A stretch of DNA of 64,000 nucleotides from Halorubrum sp. 48-1-W (GCF_003287355.1 NZ_QMIM01000001.1:186001-250000), one strand, 5' to 3'; positions 1-9,348 are shown, counted from the first letter of the stretch. The notes: generated from the letters alone by a model not told the origin. A program made the numbers and translations.

Positions 1-759
1 GAGCGGCTGGAGGGGCGGGTCGCCGTCGTCCGACGGGACGAGTCGGATGAATCGGACGAGGGCGGTGAGGCGGCCGAAACCGCGGACGGCGACACGACTC
101 TCGCGATCGCCCCCGACGGTTCCTGGACGGGCCGTGGGACCGTCGACGGCTTCGACGCGCTCCTCGACGGCCTCGCGCCCGACCACGACTACCTCGTCGC
201 GGTCGGCTACGCCCGGCTTCGGGTTCCGACCGTCCTCCTCGGGGCCGACGCGGAGCCGGAGGACACTCCCGGGGACGTCATCGCTCGCGGGGACGTCCCT
301 GCGGACGTCGACGTCGACGGGCTCCTCGAGACGCTCGAGCACGCGGAGCCGTGGATCACCCGCGAGGAGCTCGTCGCACGCGTCGAACGGTCGGCCGACG
401 CGGAGCGGTCGGGCGCGATCGCGACGTTCACCGGGCGGGTCCGCGCGCGGGACGCGCCCGACGACGACCGGACGACCCACCTCGCCTTCGAGAAGTACGA
501 GGGCGTCGCCCGCGAGCGCATGGACGCCATCGCCGCGGAGCTGACCGACCGCGAGGGCGTCTTCGAGGTGGCCTTCCACCACCGCACGGGCGTGATCGAG
601 GCGGGCGAGGACATCGTCTTCGTCGTCGTCCTCGCGGGCCACCGTGCGGAGGCGTTTCGGGCCGTCGAGGACGGGATCGACCGGCTCAAAGACGAGGTCC
701 CGATCTTCAAGAAGGAGACAACCGAGTCCGAGGAGTTCTGGCTCCACCAGCGACCGTGA
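1..759 (+). CDS. moaE: Molybdopterin synthase catalytic subunit MoaE with MobB-like N-terminal region (5' partial)
   Basis: The frame is open from base 1, so the start lies outside the window. The last ~135 residues are MoaE, the subunit that transfers sulfur from MoaD thiocarboxylate to precursor Z to make molybdopterin. MoaE signatures are GAIATFTGRVR, a TTHLAFEKYEGVA segment, FHHRTGVIEAGE and the C-terminal DEVPIFKKE with its catalytic lysines. The visible N-terminal part, with an acidic insert and a LAIAPDGSWTGRGTVDGF segment, resembles the C-terminal half of MobB, and the MobB-MoaE fusion is common in haloarchaea. A molybdopterin oxidoreductase at 53 kb is a possible user of the cofactor. 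Confidence 0.9.
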   Translation, partial: ERLEGRVAVVRRDESDESDEGGEAAETADGDTTLAIAPDGSWTGRGTVDGFDALLDGLAPDHDYLVAVGYARLRVPTVLLGADAEPEDTPGDVIARGDVPADVDVDGLLETLEHAEPWITREELVARVERSADAERSGAIATFTGRVRARDAPDDDRTTHLAFEKYEGVARERMDAIAAELTDREGVFEVAFHHRTGVIEAGEDIVFVVVLAGHRAEAFRAVEDGIDRLKDEVPIFKKETTESEEFWLHQRP

Positions 760-807
760 CCCGTTCGCGACCGATCGCCTGCCGCTCGCCCGCGGTTCGG
801 GACCGAT

Positions 808-871
808 CCGCTCGTCTCCCGGGCCGCTCGTCTCCCGGGCCGCTCGTCTCCCGGGCCGCTCGTCTCCCGGG
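808..871. repeat. Four perfect 16-bp tandem repeats
   Basis: Four back-to-back copies of CCGCTCGTCTCCCGGG lie about 50 bp after the moaE stop codon. I see no ORF that needs them. The unit contains CTCCCGGG and could fold weakly. Replication-slippage repeats of this kind recur after several genes in this window. Confidence 0.9.
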
Positions 872-1150
872 CCGATAGCCGCCGATCCCACGCCGTCTCC
901 GACCCGCGCTCGACACGATCGATCCGCCCGCCCGCCACGAAACCAGCAAAAAACCCCGCATAACCCGACGCTACCGGTCGTTCGTCCTCCCGACGGGATG
1001 TACGATAGTTGACCGAATCGAACGGTTTTACTCGCTTTATAAACTGTCTACGCCTGTCTAAAACAATACTAAAACGTGAGCGGATACGTTTCACCGTCCG
1101 CGAGACGCTTGAAAAGAGCTGAAACCCTCTGAACGCCGTCCAACGGTCTC
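872..1150. other. Intergenic region with AT-rich patch, no gene seen
   Basis: Between the 16-bp repeats and the promoter of the next gene there is no convincing ORF. Bases ~1005-1085 are clearly more AT-rich than the surroundings, with TTTATAAAC and AAAACAATACTAAAAC stretches. They could contain an additional promoter or a terminator for moaE. I see no RNA gene. Confidence 0.5.
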
Positions 1151-1151
1151 C

Positions 1152-1160
1152 TCTTTATAA
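1152..1160 (+). promoter_or_regulatory. TATA element of the DUF7123-type gene
   Basis: CTTTATAAC lies about 35 bp before the ATG at 1191. This is the usual position for a haloarchaeal promoter giving a very short 5' leader. Confidence 0.6.
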
Positions 1161-1190
1161 CACCCTCCATCGCCATGGACGGGATGTACC

Positions 1191-1451
1191 ATGAGCGCGA
1201 CTGCGAACCCCTCCACGAACGCGGGCACGACGGACGACCTCTCCAAGGAGGAGCGGCTGAAGCGGTACCTGCTCGACCGCGCCGAAGACGGCGAGATGTA
1301 CTTCAAAGGGAAGTTCATCTCGGACGACGTCGATCTCTCGCCGAAGGAGATCGGCGCGCTGATGGTGAAACTCAGCGAGTCGGCCACCGAGCTCACCGTC
1401 GAAAAGTGGTCGTACACGGGTGCGACCACCTGGCGCGTCGAATCCGCCTGA
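1191..1451 (+). CDS. Small haloarchaeal DUF7123-type protein
   Basis: An 86-residue soluble acidic protein. After a Ser/Thr-rich tail it carries LSKEERLKRYLLDRAEDGEMYFKGKFISDDVDLSPKEIGALM and ends with EKWSYTGATTWRV. From memory this matches the haloarchaea-specific DUF7123 family, with an alternating helix/strand layout suggesting a winged-helix fold. No catalytic residues are visible. The function is unknown; DNA binding would be inference. The ATG at 1191 is preferred because a TATA element lies ~35 bp upstream. It stands alone, followed by a separately promoted protease gene. Confidence 0.8.
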   Translation: MSATANPSTNAGTTDDLSKEERLKRYLLDRAEDGEMYFKGKFISDDVDLSPKEIGALMVKLSESATELTVEKWSYTGATTWRVESA

Positions 1452-1586
1452 TCGGTTCCGACGTCTGTCGACCTGGTGACCGGCTGTCCCGAACCGGACG
1501 CGCTCGCTCGTGCGTCCCCGCTGTCACGGCCTTCCTCTCGCGGTCCGTCCCGTAGTCCGGAGTCCGTCCCGATTCCGGTGACGCGG

Positions 1587-1596
1587 GGTTTATACT
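1587..1596 (+). promoter_or_regulatory. TATA element of the M50 protease gene
   Basis: GGTTTATACT ends 23 bp before the ATG at 1619, a spacing that fits a leaderless transcript. Confidence 0.6.
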
Positions 1597-1618
1597 CGAC
1601 GACGGCCAACGGCCACCG

Positions 1619-2770
1619 ATGCCAGAACGCGAGGACGGGACGCCGTCGGCAACCGTCGACGTCCCCCGTCCCGACCCGCTTCGGACGTTCTTCCGGGTCG
1701 AGGAAGTCCGTCGTGAGGACGGCCGTGTTCGGTACGTGGGCGAGTCCTACATCCCCGAGCGGACGCTCCTCCGGAAGCTCGTCCCGGCGTTCCGCGAGGC
1801 GGGTTACGACGTCGACGTGGAGACGCTCGAGGACGGCCACGTCGTGGTCGCGACCCCGTTCGGTCACGGTCGCGACGGGATCCCGTGGGTGAACGTCGGA
1901 CTCTTCCTCGCGACGGTGCTCTCGACGCTGTTCGTCGGCGCGTATGGCTGGTACTACGTCCCGCTCGCGGAGATCCGCGCGAACCCCCTCTCGATGCTGC
2001 GGGCGTGGCCGTTCACAGCCGCCGTCCTCGGCGTGTTGATGACCCACGAGCTGGGCCACTACGTCGCCGGCCGGTACCACGGAGTCGACGTGTCGTTGCC
2101 GTACGTCATCCCGTTCGTCTTCCCGTTCGGGACGCTCGGCGCGGTGATCCGAATGCGCGGCCGGATGCCCTCCCGGAAGGTGCTCTTCGACGTCGGCGCG
2201 GCCGGGCCCATCGCCGGGCTCGTCGCGACCGTGGTCGTGACCGTGATCGGACTCTCGCTCGACCCGATCCGCGTTCCCGCGGAGGTGGCGGCCGGCTCCG
2301 GGACGGTGATCCGGTTCAACAACCCGCCGCTTTTGGCCCTCATCGCCGACCTGATCGGTCGGCCGACCTCGTACGCGGACCCGACCCGGGCGGTCCACCC
2401 GGTGATCATCGGCGGCTGGGTCGGGATGTTCTTCACCCTCCTGAACCTGCTCCCGGTCGGCCAGCTCGACGGGGGCCACATGGTCCGGGCGATGATCGGA
2501 CCGCGCCAGGAGACGATCGCGTCGCTCGTGCCCGGCGCGCTGTTCGCGATCGCGGCGTACCTCTACTACGGGCGGGGGTTGGGCCTCGACGAGTCGGTCG
2601 GCCTCTGGGCGTTCTGGGGGGTCTTCTCGCTAGTCATCGCCTTCAATGGCCCCGCGACCCCCGACGACGAGGCACGGCTCGACTGGCCACGCGTCGCCGT
2701 CGGCGTGCTCACGTTCGGGGCGGGCGCGCTCTGTTTCCTCCTCGTCCCGATACAGGTCGTGACGGCCTGA
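1619..2770 (+). CDS. Site-2-protease-type membrane metalloprotease (M50)
   Basis: 383 residues. A soluble N-terminal domain (~1-88) is followed by about six membrane segments. The zinc motif HELGHY is at residues 143-148 inside a transmembrane helix, and the third ligand motif LDGGH is at ~283-287, as in M50/S2P intramembrane proteases. Members cut transmembrane segments of regulators such as anti-sigma factors or precursors; the archaeal substrate is unknown. The start is supported by the TATA element just upstream. It is followed 10 bp later by the FkbM-type methyltransferase gene, so the two may be cotranscribed. Confidence 0.9.
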   Translation: MPEREDGTPSATVDVPRPDPLRTFFRVEEVRREDGRVRYVGESYIPERTLLRKLVPAFREAGYDVDVETLEDGHVVVATPFGHGRDGIPWVNVGLFLATVLSTLFVGAYGWYYVPLAEIRANPLSMLRAWPFTAAVLGVLMTHELGHYVAGRYHGVDVSLPYVIPFVFPFGTLGAVIRMRGRMPSRKVLFDVGAAGPIAGLVATVVVTVIGLSLDPIRVPAEVAAGSGTVIRFNNPPLLALIADLIGRPTSYADPTRAVHPVIIGGWVGMFFTLLNLLPVGQLDGGHMVRAMIGPRQETIASLVPGALFAIAAYLYYGRGLGLDESVGLWAFWGVFSLVIAFNGPATPDDEARLDWPRVAVGVLTFGAGALCFLLVPIQVVTA

Positions 2771-2780
2771 GCGGCGGACG

Positions 2781-3560
2781 ATGCTCGACATCCCCACGCG
2801 GATCGAACGGCTCGGCTTCCGGACGTACTACCGGCTCGCGGACCTGACGTACGCCCTCGGGGTCGCCACCCCGAAGCGCACCGTCGCGGGACTCTACTGG
2901 AGCTACGAGCCGACGAACCCCCACGGCGACGACCCCGGACTGGCCGTCCTCGACCGGCTCCCGGACGACGCGACCGTTCTCGACGTCGGCGCGCACGTCG
3001 GCGAGCACGCGATCCCGCTGGTTGCCGGCACCGACCGCCGGGTCGTCGCCTTCGAGCCCAACGGCGAGAGCGCGGACCGCCTGTCCCGGAACGCGGCCCG
3101 GAACGGGCTCGAGGAGCGGATCGACCTCCGGCGGGCGGGCCTCGGCGACGACCACGGGTCGTTGCCGTTCTACCGCTCGACGTTCTCGAAGTGCTCCGCG
3201 TTCGACCGCGAGCGCGCGACCCGCTGGGGCGCGCGGGTCGCCGCCGTCGAGGAGGTCCCCGTGTACCGGCTCGACGGTCTGGTCCGCGGGGTGGACGCCG
3301 ACGGCGACGCGTCCGCTGACGACGACGCGACCGACGGGAACGTTGCCGGCGAGCCGGTCCCGCCGCCGGACGCGGTCAAACTCGACGTCGAGGGCCACGA
3401 GCTCGCGGTGCTCCGGGGCGCGGAGGCGACGATCCGGGCTCACCGGCCGCTTCTCGTCGTCGAGGTCCACGACGGAACCGCCGACGCGCTCCGCCCGTGG
3501 CTCGCCGACCACGGCTACGACGTGGAAACGCGGGGCGACGTCTGGGTCTGTCGGGGATGA
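2781..3560 (+). CDS. FkbM-family SAM-dependent methyltransferase
   Basis: 259 residues. The SAM-binding glycine motif VLDVGAHVGEHA is at ~66-77, followed by the acidic strand end VVAFEPNG and a later KLDVEGHELAVLRGAE segment, which is the FkbM family signature. These enzymes usually O-methylate sugars or polyketides. The N-terminal ~45 residues form a family-typical helical lead. An acidic Asp/Ala-rich insert near residue 175 is probably a halophilic loop. The substrate cannot be read from the sequence. It probably shares a transcript with the upstream protease. Confidence 0.85.
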   Translation: MLDIPTRIERLGFRTYYRLADLTYALGVATPKRTVAGLYWSYEPTNPHGDDPGLAVLDRLPDDATVLDVGAHVGEHAIPLVAGTDRRVVAFEPNGESADRLSRNAARNGLEERIDLRRAGLGDDHGSLPFYRSTFSKCSAFDRERATRWGARVAAVEEVPVYRLDGLVRGVDADGDASADDDATDGNVAGEPVPPPDAVKLDVEGHELAVLRGAEATIRAHRPLLVVEVHDGTADALRPWLADHGYDVETRGDVWVCRG

Positions 3561-3585
3561 CGCTCCCGCACGACGACGCGGTCCG

Positions 3586-5262
3586 TCACTCCTCGCGCCG
3601 GTCCCGCATCCCCTGTCTGGTGAACTGCGGGTTCCCCGGGAGCGTCCGTCGCTTCCTGCGGAACGACCGGTACAACGCGACCGCGAGCGGGGCCGCGAGC
3701 AGGAGGACGACCGCCGCGATCCGCCACTCATCGGCGAACGAGTAGAGGATCGTCGCGGAGAGGACGCCGACCGCGAGCAGCACGGAGTAGGCGATCCGCA
3801 TCGCCAGTTTGTCCAGTACCCGGGACTCGTCCTGGATCGTGACGTCCACGTGGAGGTCCCCGCGGTTCGTCCGGTCGAGGAACGCGTCGACCTTCGGCGG
3901 GACGGTGAAAAGCGACTCCGTCGTCCGCTGGAGCTGTCTGCCGGCGTCCTCGGCGATCTCGCGGGCGGTCTGTTCGTAGTATCCCTCAGCCTCGAGGTAG
4001 TCGGTCGCGGTCGCGATGAAGTCGAACTCGGGGTCGAGGGTGACACAGACCCCCTCGACGACGGTGGCGACCCGGAGGACCAACGCGAGGTTGCGGGGGA
4101 GCCGCAGCGGGAACTCGTAGATGGTCGATTCCACCTGCTCGATGATCTGGTTGACGCGGTACTGTTCGATCTCCTCGCCGCGGGCGTCGGCGATCGCGAG
4201 CTCCATCACCTCGCCCATCACGTCACGGTCGACCTCCGGCGAGAGCGTCCCCATCGAGATCAGGGTATCGAGGATCGCGTCGGTGTCCTGTCTGGCGACC
4301 GCGACGTAGAACTCGACGATCTTCTCCTGGACGAACGGGTCGACCCGCCCGGACATCCCGAAGTCGTAGAATATCACCGCGCCCTCGCCGTCGACCGCGA
4401 GGTTCCCCGGGTGCGGGTCGGCGTGGAACACGCCGTCGGCGATGATCATCTGGAGGTACACCTCCTGGAGCGTCTTCGCGATCGCGGTCCGGTCGAGCCC
4501 CGCGGCGTCGAGCTCGTCGACCCGGCTGATCTTCGTCCCGCCGATGTACTCCATCGTGAGCACGCGCGGGCCCGAGGCAGCCTCGTAGACGTCAGGGATC
4601 CGGATCCGGTCGTCGCCCGCGAAGTTCGCTTTGATCTCCTCGAGCATCTCCCGCTCGCGCCGGTAATCCATCTCCTCGCGGATCGTCTTCGCGAACTCGT
4701 CGGAGAGGTTCTCGATCGAGAACGCCCGGCCGCCCCCGATGAACCGCTTGACGATCGGGAGCGACCAGCGGATCGCCCGGAGGTCGGCCTCGACGAGCTC
4801 CTCGATCCCGGGACGACGAACCTTCACGGCCACGTCCTCGCCCTCGTACCGCGCGGTGTACACCTGCCCGAGGCTGGCCCCGCTTATCGACTCCGTGTCG
4901 AAGTCGTCGAACGTCTCCTCCACGGGGCCGAGTTCGTCTTCCAACACCGGCTTCGACTCCGTCCAATCGGCGGGCGGCACGTCGTCCTGGAGGCCCTCAA
5001 GTACGTCGATGTAGGCGGGTGGGAGGACGTCCGGGCGCGTCGACAGCAGCTGGCCGAGCTTGATGAACGTCGGCCCGAGCGTGAGCAGGATGTCGAGCAG
5101 GGCGTCCGCGCGCTCGCGTTGGGTGGCCGTGTCGACTTCGCGGCCCCGACCGAACAGCAGGAACCGTTTCCGGTCCCGCCAGTAGGCGAGGATCAGCGGA
5201 GAGAACTGCCGAACCACGACGAGAAAGCGCCAGTAGGCGCGGAGGTTGACCAGCGTGACCAC
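3586..5262 (-). CDS. AarF/ABC1/UbiB-family atypical protein kinase
   Basis: 558 residues. It carries the UbiB/ABC1 hallmarks: the KxGQ helix (KLGQLLSTRPDVLPP, ~80-94), the glycine/alanine-rich loop ISGASLGQVY, the lysine in VAVKVRRPG, the catalytic loop FHADPHPGNL and the metal-binding YDFGMSGR. Two hydrophobic helices near the C-terminus anchor it in the membrane. Family members are ATPases/kinases linked to quinone or isoprenoid lipid metabolism. Its start is 3 bp from the stop of the upstream Hsp20-like gene, so the two are almost certainly one transcript. Confidence 0.92.
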   Translation of the reverse strand: MVTLVNLRAYWRFLVVVRQFSPLILAYWRDRKRFLLFGRGREVDTATQRERADALLDILLTLGPTFIKLGQLLSTRPDVLPPAYIDVLEGLQDDVPPADWTESKPVLEDELGPVEETFDDFDTESISGASLGQVYTARYEGEDVAVKVRRPGIEELVEADLRAIRWSLPIVKRFIGGGRAFSIENLSDEFAKTIREEMDYRREREMLEEIKANFAGDDRIRIPDVYEAASGPRVLTMEYIGGTKISRVDELDAAGLDRTAIAKTLQEVYLQMIIADGVFHADPHPGNLAVDGEGAVIFYDFGMSGRVDPFVQEKIVEFYVAVARQDTDAILDTLISMGTLSPEVDRDVMGEVMELAIADARGEEIEQYRVNQIIEQVESTIYEFPLRLPRNLALVLRVATVVEGVCVTLDPEFDFIATATDYLEAEGYYEQTAREIAEDAGRQLQRTTESLFTVPPKVDAFLDRTNRGDLHVDVTIQDESRVLDKLAMRIAYSVLLAVGVLSATILYSFADEWRIAAVVLLLAAPLAVALYRSFRRKRRTLPGNPQFTRQGMRDRREE

Positions 5263-5265
5263 CCG

Positions 5266-5697
5266 TCAGGCGCCGTCGGACCCGTCCTCGTCCGTTCCCG
5301 TCTCTCCCCCGTCAGTCGTCGGTCCGTCGCCGCCGCCGTCGTCGCTTCCCTCGACCGGGATACGGCGGGAGTCGGCGTCGGAGCGCTTCGGCAGGGTCAC
5401 CTCGAGGACGCCGCGGTCCATCTCCGCGTCGGCGTCGTCGCCGTCGGCGTCCGGCGGTAGCGGGAGTTCGGCGTCGAGGAACAGCGGCCGGTCCTCCCGG
5501 ACGTAGCGGAACCCCTCCGGCGTCGACTTCTCCCGCCGGGCCTCGATGACGATCCGACCGTCCTCGAAGAGCACCTCCGTGGTCCCCGCGGTCGCACCGG
5601 GGAGGTCGACGAGCAGGACGTACCCGTCGTCGGATTCGAGCAGGTCCGCAAACACCGCGTCCGGGAGGTCCCGAAGCGCGTCGCGTAGCGCTGACAT
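5266..5697 (-). CDS. Hsp20/alpha-crystallin-like protein
   Basis: 143 residues. A compact crystallin-like beta domain (residues ~20-105) includes GYVLLVDLPGA, VLFEDGRIVIEARRE, ELPLPPDAD and the core motif RGVLEVTLPKR. It ends in an Asp/Gly/Thr-rich low-complexity tail. The I-x-I-like motif is weak (RRIPV). It heads a two-gene unit with the UbiB kinase, which suggests a membrane- or quinone-related role rather than only a heat-shock one. It is one of three Hsp20-like genes in the window. Confidence 0.8.
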   Translation of the reverse strand: MSALRDALRDLPDAVFADLLESDDGYVLLVDLPGATAGTTEVLFEDGRIVIEARREKSTPEGFRYVREDRPLFLDAELPLPPDADGDDADAEMDRGVLEVTLPKRSDADSRRIPVEGSDDGGGDGPTTDGGETGTDEDGSDGA

Positions 5698-5742
5698 GAA
5701 TCATCGTACGGTCGCCCCGGCGAAAAACCTGTGGTACCCAGC

Positions 5743-5808
5743 TCCCCCGGTCGTCGCCCCCGGTTCCCCCGGTCGTCGTCCCCGGTTCCCCCGGTCGTCG
5801 CCGCCGGG
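5743..5808. repeat. Three 22-bp tandem repeats
   Basis: Three copies of a 22-bp unit beginning TCCCCCGGTCGTCG occupy the space between the convergent-side end of the hydrolase gene and the Hsp20-UbiB promoter. The third copy is slightly diverged. No ORF uses them. Confidence 0.85.
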
Positions 5809-5845
5809 CGGACGGAGCGAGCCGGCTGCGAGCGTGACCCGCGGG

Positions 5846-6637
5846 TCAGCCGAGTCGGTCCAGGAACCCCGCGACGGTCGACCCGAAGCCGTCGGGCGTC
5901 TCGAGCATCGCGAGGTGGGCGGCGTCGTCGACCGCGGCGTACTCGCCGTTCGGGATCCGGTCGGCCAGGAACTTGTGGTACGCCGGCGGCGTGAGCGTGT
6001 CACGTTCGCCGACGACCGCCAGCGTCGGAACGCTCACCTCCCCGAGCCGATCGCGCACGTCGAACCGGTGACAGGTGAGGAAGTCGCGTTCGGTCACCGC
6101 CCTCCCGCAGTCGGCCATCGTCGCTCGCGACCGCTCGAGGACCCGGGGAGTCGCGTCGTGAAACAGTCGGTCGGGTTCGTGTACCAGCGAGACCGCCCGG
6201 TCGAAGTCGGTCGCGAGCGCGGCCAACAGCTCCCTTCCCACCGTGAGCTTCGCGCCCGTGCCCGCGAGGACGAGTCCGTCGAGCGCGAGGTCGCGTTCGA
6301 GCGCGACCCACAGGGCGACGGCCCCACCGAGCGAGTTGCCACAGAGGACGTCCGCGTCGGTCGCCTCCGCGACGGCGACGACGTCGTCGGCGTAGGCGTC
6401 GAGCGTCGCCGGGCCCGCGGGCGTCGCCACGTCGTCGCTCTCCCCGTGCCCGGAGAGGTCGAGCGCGACGACCGGAAACCGGTCGCGCAGCCGGGCCTGC
6501 GCCGTCCAGATACCGGCGTTCCCGCCGCTCCCGTGGACGAAACAGACTGTCGGCCCGTCGCCCCCGCGGTCGAATCGGTGGTAGGCGGTGTCGCGGCCGT
6601 GGTGGGCGACCCGGCTCACGTCTCTGACCCGATCCAT
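5846..6637 (-). CDS. Alpha/beta-fold hydrolase
   Basis: 263 residues. It has the oxyanion-hole motif VHGSGGNAG (~34-42), the strand/loop LDLSGHGESD, the nucleophile elbow GNSLGGA, the acid-bearing VGERDTLTP and a late histidine in DDAAHLAMLE. The order Ser-Asp-His is that of MhpC/BioH-type esterases and lipases. The substrate is unknown. The gene stands alone and faces away from the cdc48 unit across a shared ~190-bp intergenic region. Confidence 0.88.
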   Translation of the reverse strand: MDRVRDVSRVAHHGRDTAYHRFDRGGDGPTVCFVHGSGGNAGIWTAQARLRDRFPVVALDLSGHGESDDVATPAGPATLDAYADDVVAVAEATDADVLCGNSLGGAVALWVALERDLALDGLVLAGTGAKLTVGRELLAALATDFDRAVSLVHEPDRLFHDATPRVLERSRATMADCGRAVTERDFLTCHRFDVRDRLGEVSVPTLAVVGERDTLTPPAYHKFLADRIPNGEYAAVDDAAHLAMLETPDGFGSTVAGFLDRLG

Positions 6638-6793
6638 GTCCGGCCCTCACACGCGAGCGAGGTTAAAACGGGGCACCCGGAGGCGGACTACCACGGCGAA
6701 GCGGGCCCCGCCGGAGGCGTCGGTAGCGGTCCGAACCGCAATACTACCGGTCGATGGCTGATATTCTCACGTCCTGCGATTTTACCCGATTGA

Positions 6794-6802
6794 TTTAAAT
6801 AC
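6794..6802 (+). promoter_or_regulatory. TATA element of the Hsp20-like/cdc48 operon
   Basis: TTTAAATAC lies 24 bp before the ATG at 6827, so the transcript is probably leaderless. Confidence 0.65.
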
Positions 6803-6810
6803 TTTCGCGC

Positions 6811-6825
6811 CTAACTTGTAGTTAG
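6811..6825. promoter_or_regulatory. 15-bp perfect palindrome at the transcription start of the cdc48 operon
   Basis: CTAACT-TGT-AGTTAG, with 6-bp perfect arms, sits between the TATA element and the ATG at 6827. Its position over the expected initiation site is that of an operator at which a dimeric repressor would block initiation. Confidence 0.5.
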
Positions 6826-6826
6826 G

Positions 6827-7078
6827 ATGACTCCCAAACAGACCCGATCGGTCGGCGACGGTTCGGTGTTTCGCCGGTACGAGTACGATGACGGGTGGGT
6901 CGTCGCCGCCGACGTCGGCGTCGACGACGAGGCGATCAGCGTCGACACCGTCGGCGACACGGCGATCGTCGTGATCGAAGGCGACGGCGAGCCGGCCGAA
7001 TCGGAGTTCGAACTGCCCGGAACCGCCGAGCGCGTCTCGGTGACGAACGGCGTGCTGACGATCGAGGGCGACCGATGA
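6827..7078 (+). CDS. Small Hsp20-like haloarchaeal protein (DUF7127-like) upstream of cdc48
   Basis: 83 residues, all predicted beta strand. The C-terminal [23 protein letters not shown] matches the end of the alpha-crystallin fold seen in Hsp20 and the gas-vesicle protein GvpH. From memory this family (DUF7127) typically precedes cdc48 in haloarchaea. The stop codon overlaps the ATG of cdc48 (ATGA), indicating translational coupling, so a chaperone or adaptor role with the Cdc48 unfoldase is a reasonable inference. No ATPase motifs are present. Confidence 0.78.
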   Translation: MTPKQTRSVGDGSVFRRYEYDDGWVVAADVGVDDEAISVDTVGDTAIVVIEGDGEPAESEFELPGTAERVSVTNGVLTIEGDR

Positions 7079-9348
7079 ACCTCACCGTCAAGCCGCTGAA
7101 ACAGAAGGACGCCGGCCGCCGGCTCGCGGCGATAGACCGCGTCGCAGCCGAGGAGCTCGGGCTCTCCGGTGGCGACTTCATCCGTGTCGAGGGCTCCGAG
7201 GGGGCCGCGATCGCCCGCGTCTGGCCCGGCTACCCCGAGGACGACGGTACCGGCGTGGTCCGGATCGACGGGAAGCTCCGCCAGGAAGCCAGCGTCGGCA
7301 TCGACGACCGCGTGACGGTAGAGCAGGTCGACGTCGAGCCCGCGGACCGGATCACCATCGCGTTGCCCCAGCGGCTCGGGATCCGCGGCAACATCGACGC
7401 GCTGATCCGCCGCGAGCTCGGCGGCCAGCCCGTCACCGAGGGCCAGAACGTCCGGCTCCCGCTCGGCTTCGGCTTCATGGGCGGGCAGTCGCAGGCGGTC
7501 CCGCTGAAGGTCGCGGGGACCGCGCCGTCGGGGACCGTCGTGGTCACCGACTCGACGGAGATCGAGATCTCCGAGAAGCCCGCCGAGGAGATCGTCGGCG
7601 GCGCGGGCGCGTCCGAGGGCGCGGCCGCCGACGGCTCGCCCGACGTCACCTACGAGGACATCGGCGGGCTCGACGACGAGCTCGAGCAGGTCCGCGAGAT
7701 GATCGAACTGCCGATGCGCCACCCCGAGCTGTTCAAGCGGCTCGGCATCGACCCGCCGAAGGGCGTCCTGCTTCACGGCCCGCCGGGGACCGGCAAGACC
7801 CTGATCGCGAAGGCGGTCGCCAACGAGATCGACGCGAACTTCCACACGATCTCCGGTCCGGAGATCATGTCGAAGTACTACGGCGAGAGCGAAGAGCAGC
7901 TCCGTGACGTGTTCGAGGAGGCCACCGAGGAGGCCCCCGCGATCGTGTTCATGGACGAGCTCGACTCGATCGCGCCCAAACGCGAGGAGGCCGGCGGCGA
8001 CGTCGAACGGCGCGTCGTGGCCCAGCTGCTCAGCCTGATGGACGGGCTCGAGGAGCGCGGCGAGGTCGTCGTGATCGGCGCGACCAACCGCGTCGACGCG
8101 ATCGACCCCGCGCTCCGGCGCGGCGGCCGGTTCGACCGCGAGATCGAGGTCGGCGTCCCCGACCGCGACGGCCGCAAGGAGATCCTCCAGGTCCACACGC
8201 GGAACATGCCGCTGGCCGAGGGGATCGACCTCGACGAGTACGCCGAGAACACCCACGGCTTCGTCGGCGCGGACCTCGAGTCGCTGGCGAAGGAGTCGGC
8301 GATGCACGCGCTTCGCCGGATCCGCCCGCAGCTCGACCTCGAAAGCGACGAGATCGACGCGGACGTGTTGAACTCGATCCAGGTCACCGAGAACGACTTC
8401 AAGCAGGCCATAAAGGGCATCGAGCCCTCCGCGCTCCGGGAGGTCTTCGTCGAGGTGCCGGACGTCACCTGGGGTGACGTCGGCGGGCTCGGGGAGACCA
8501 AAGAGCGGCTCCGCGAGACGATCCAGTGGCCGCTCGAGTACCCCGAGGTGTTCGACCAGCTCGACATGGCCGCCGCGAAGGGCGTCCTGATGTACGGCCC
8601 GCCGGGCACGGGGAAGACCCTGCTCGCGAAGGCGGTCGCCAACGAGAGCGAGTCCAACTTCATCTCGATCAAGGGGCCCGAGCTGCTGAACAAGTTCGTG
8701 GGCGAGTCCGAGAAGGGCGTCCGCGAGGTGTTCAGCAAGGCCCGCGAGAACGCGCCCACGATCGTGTTCTTCGACGAGATCGACTCGATCGCGACCGAGC
8801 GCGGCAAGAACTCCGGCGACTCCGGCGTCGGCGAGCGCGTCGTCTCCCAGCTGTTGACGGAGCTCGACGGGCTCGAGTCGCTGGAGGACGTCGTCGTCAT
8901 CGCGACGACGAACCGCCCGGACCTCATCGACTCGGCGCTACTCCGGCCCGGTCGGCTCGACCGGCACGTTCACGTGCCCGTTCCGGACGAGGACGCGCGC
9001 CGGAAGATCCTCGAGGTCCACACCCGCGAGAAGCCGCTCGCGGACGACGTCGACCTCGACGCGATCGCGCGCAAGACCGAGGGCTACGTCGGCGCGGACC
9101 TCGAGGCGGTGGCCCGCGAGGCGTCGATGAACGCCTCCCGGGAGTTCATCGCCAGCGTCCCGCGCGAGGAGGTCGGCGAGTCCGTCGGCAACGTCCGCGT
9201 CACGATGGCCCACTTCGAGGACGCCCTGGACGGGGTGAACCCGAGCGTCACCCCGGAGACCCGCGAGCGCTACGCGGAGATCGAAAAGCAGTTCCAGCGC
9301 GCGGAGGTCGACGACCCCGCGGAAGCCGAGTTCGGCGCGTTCCAGTAG
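7075..9348 (+). CDS. cdc48: Cdc48/p97-type AAA+ ATPase (VAT)
   Basis: 757 residues. The N-domain (~1-190: double-psi barrel then beta-clam) binds adaptors. AAA module D1 has Walker A GPPGTGKT at 235-242 and Walker [13 protein letters not shown]2 has Walker A at 508-515 and Walker [12 protein letters not shown]. Both modules have arginine-finger segments. It forms hexamers that unfold proteins and, in archaea, feeds the proteasome. The start at 7075 gives the ATGA overlap with the preceding gene and the family length; an upstream in-frame arginine-rich extension is an artefact. Confidence 0.97.
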   Translation: MNLTVKPLKQKDAGRRLAAIDRVAAEELGLSGGDFIRVEGSEGAAIARVWPGYPEDDGTGVVRIDGKLRQEASVGIDDRVTVEQVDVEPADRITIALPQRLGIRGNIDALIRRELGGQPVTEGQNVRLPLGFGFMGGQSQAVPLKVAGTAPSGTVVVTDSTEIEISEKPAEEIVGGAGASEGAAADGSPDVTYEDIGGLDDELEQVREMIELPMRHPELFKRLGIDPPKGVLLHGPPGTGKTLIAKAVANEIDANFHTISGPEIMSKYYGESEEQLRDVFEEATEEAPAIVFMDELDSIAPKREEAGGDVERRVVAQLLSLMDGLEERGEVVVIGATNRVDAIDPALRRGGRFDREIEVGVPDRDGRKEILQVHTRNMPLAEGIDLDEYAENTHGFVGADLESLAKESAMHALRRIRPQLDLESDEIDADVLNSIQVTENDFKQAIKGIEPSALREVFVEVPDVTWGDVGGLGETKERLRETIQWPLEYPEVFDQLDMAAAKGVLMYGPPGTGKTLLAKAVANESESNFISIKGPELLNKFVGESEKGVREVFSKARENAPTIVFFDEIDSIATERGKNSGDSGVGERVVSQLLTELDGLESLEDVVVIATTNRPDLIDSALLRPGRLDRHVHVPVPDEDARRKILEVHTREKPLADDVDLDAIARKTEGYVGADLEAVAREASMNASREFIASVPREEVGESVGNVRVTMAHFEDALDGVNPSVTPETRERYAEIEKQFQRAEVDDPAEAEFGAFQ

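Noticed and set aside
1018-1085. AT-rich patch as a replication origin
   Set aside because: Too short, without repeats or an orc gene beside it; more likely promoter or terminator DNA.
3022-5460. 812-codon plus-strand frame opposite the UbiB gene
   Set aside because: Composition is that of an antisense shadow in high-GC DNA; the minus-strand UbiB motifs are complete.
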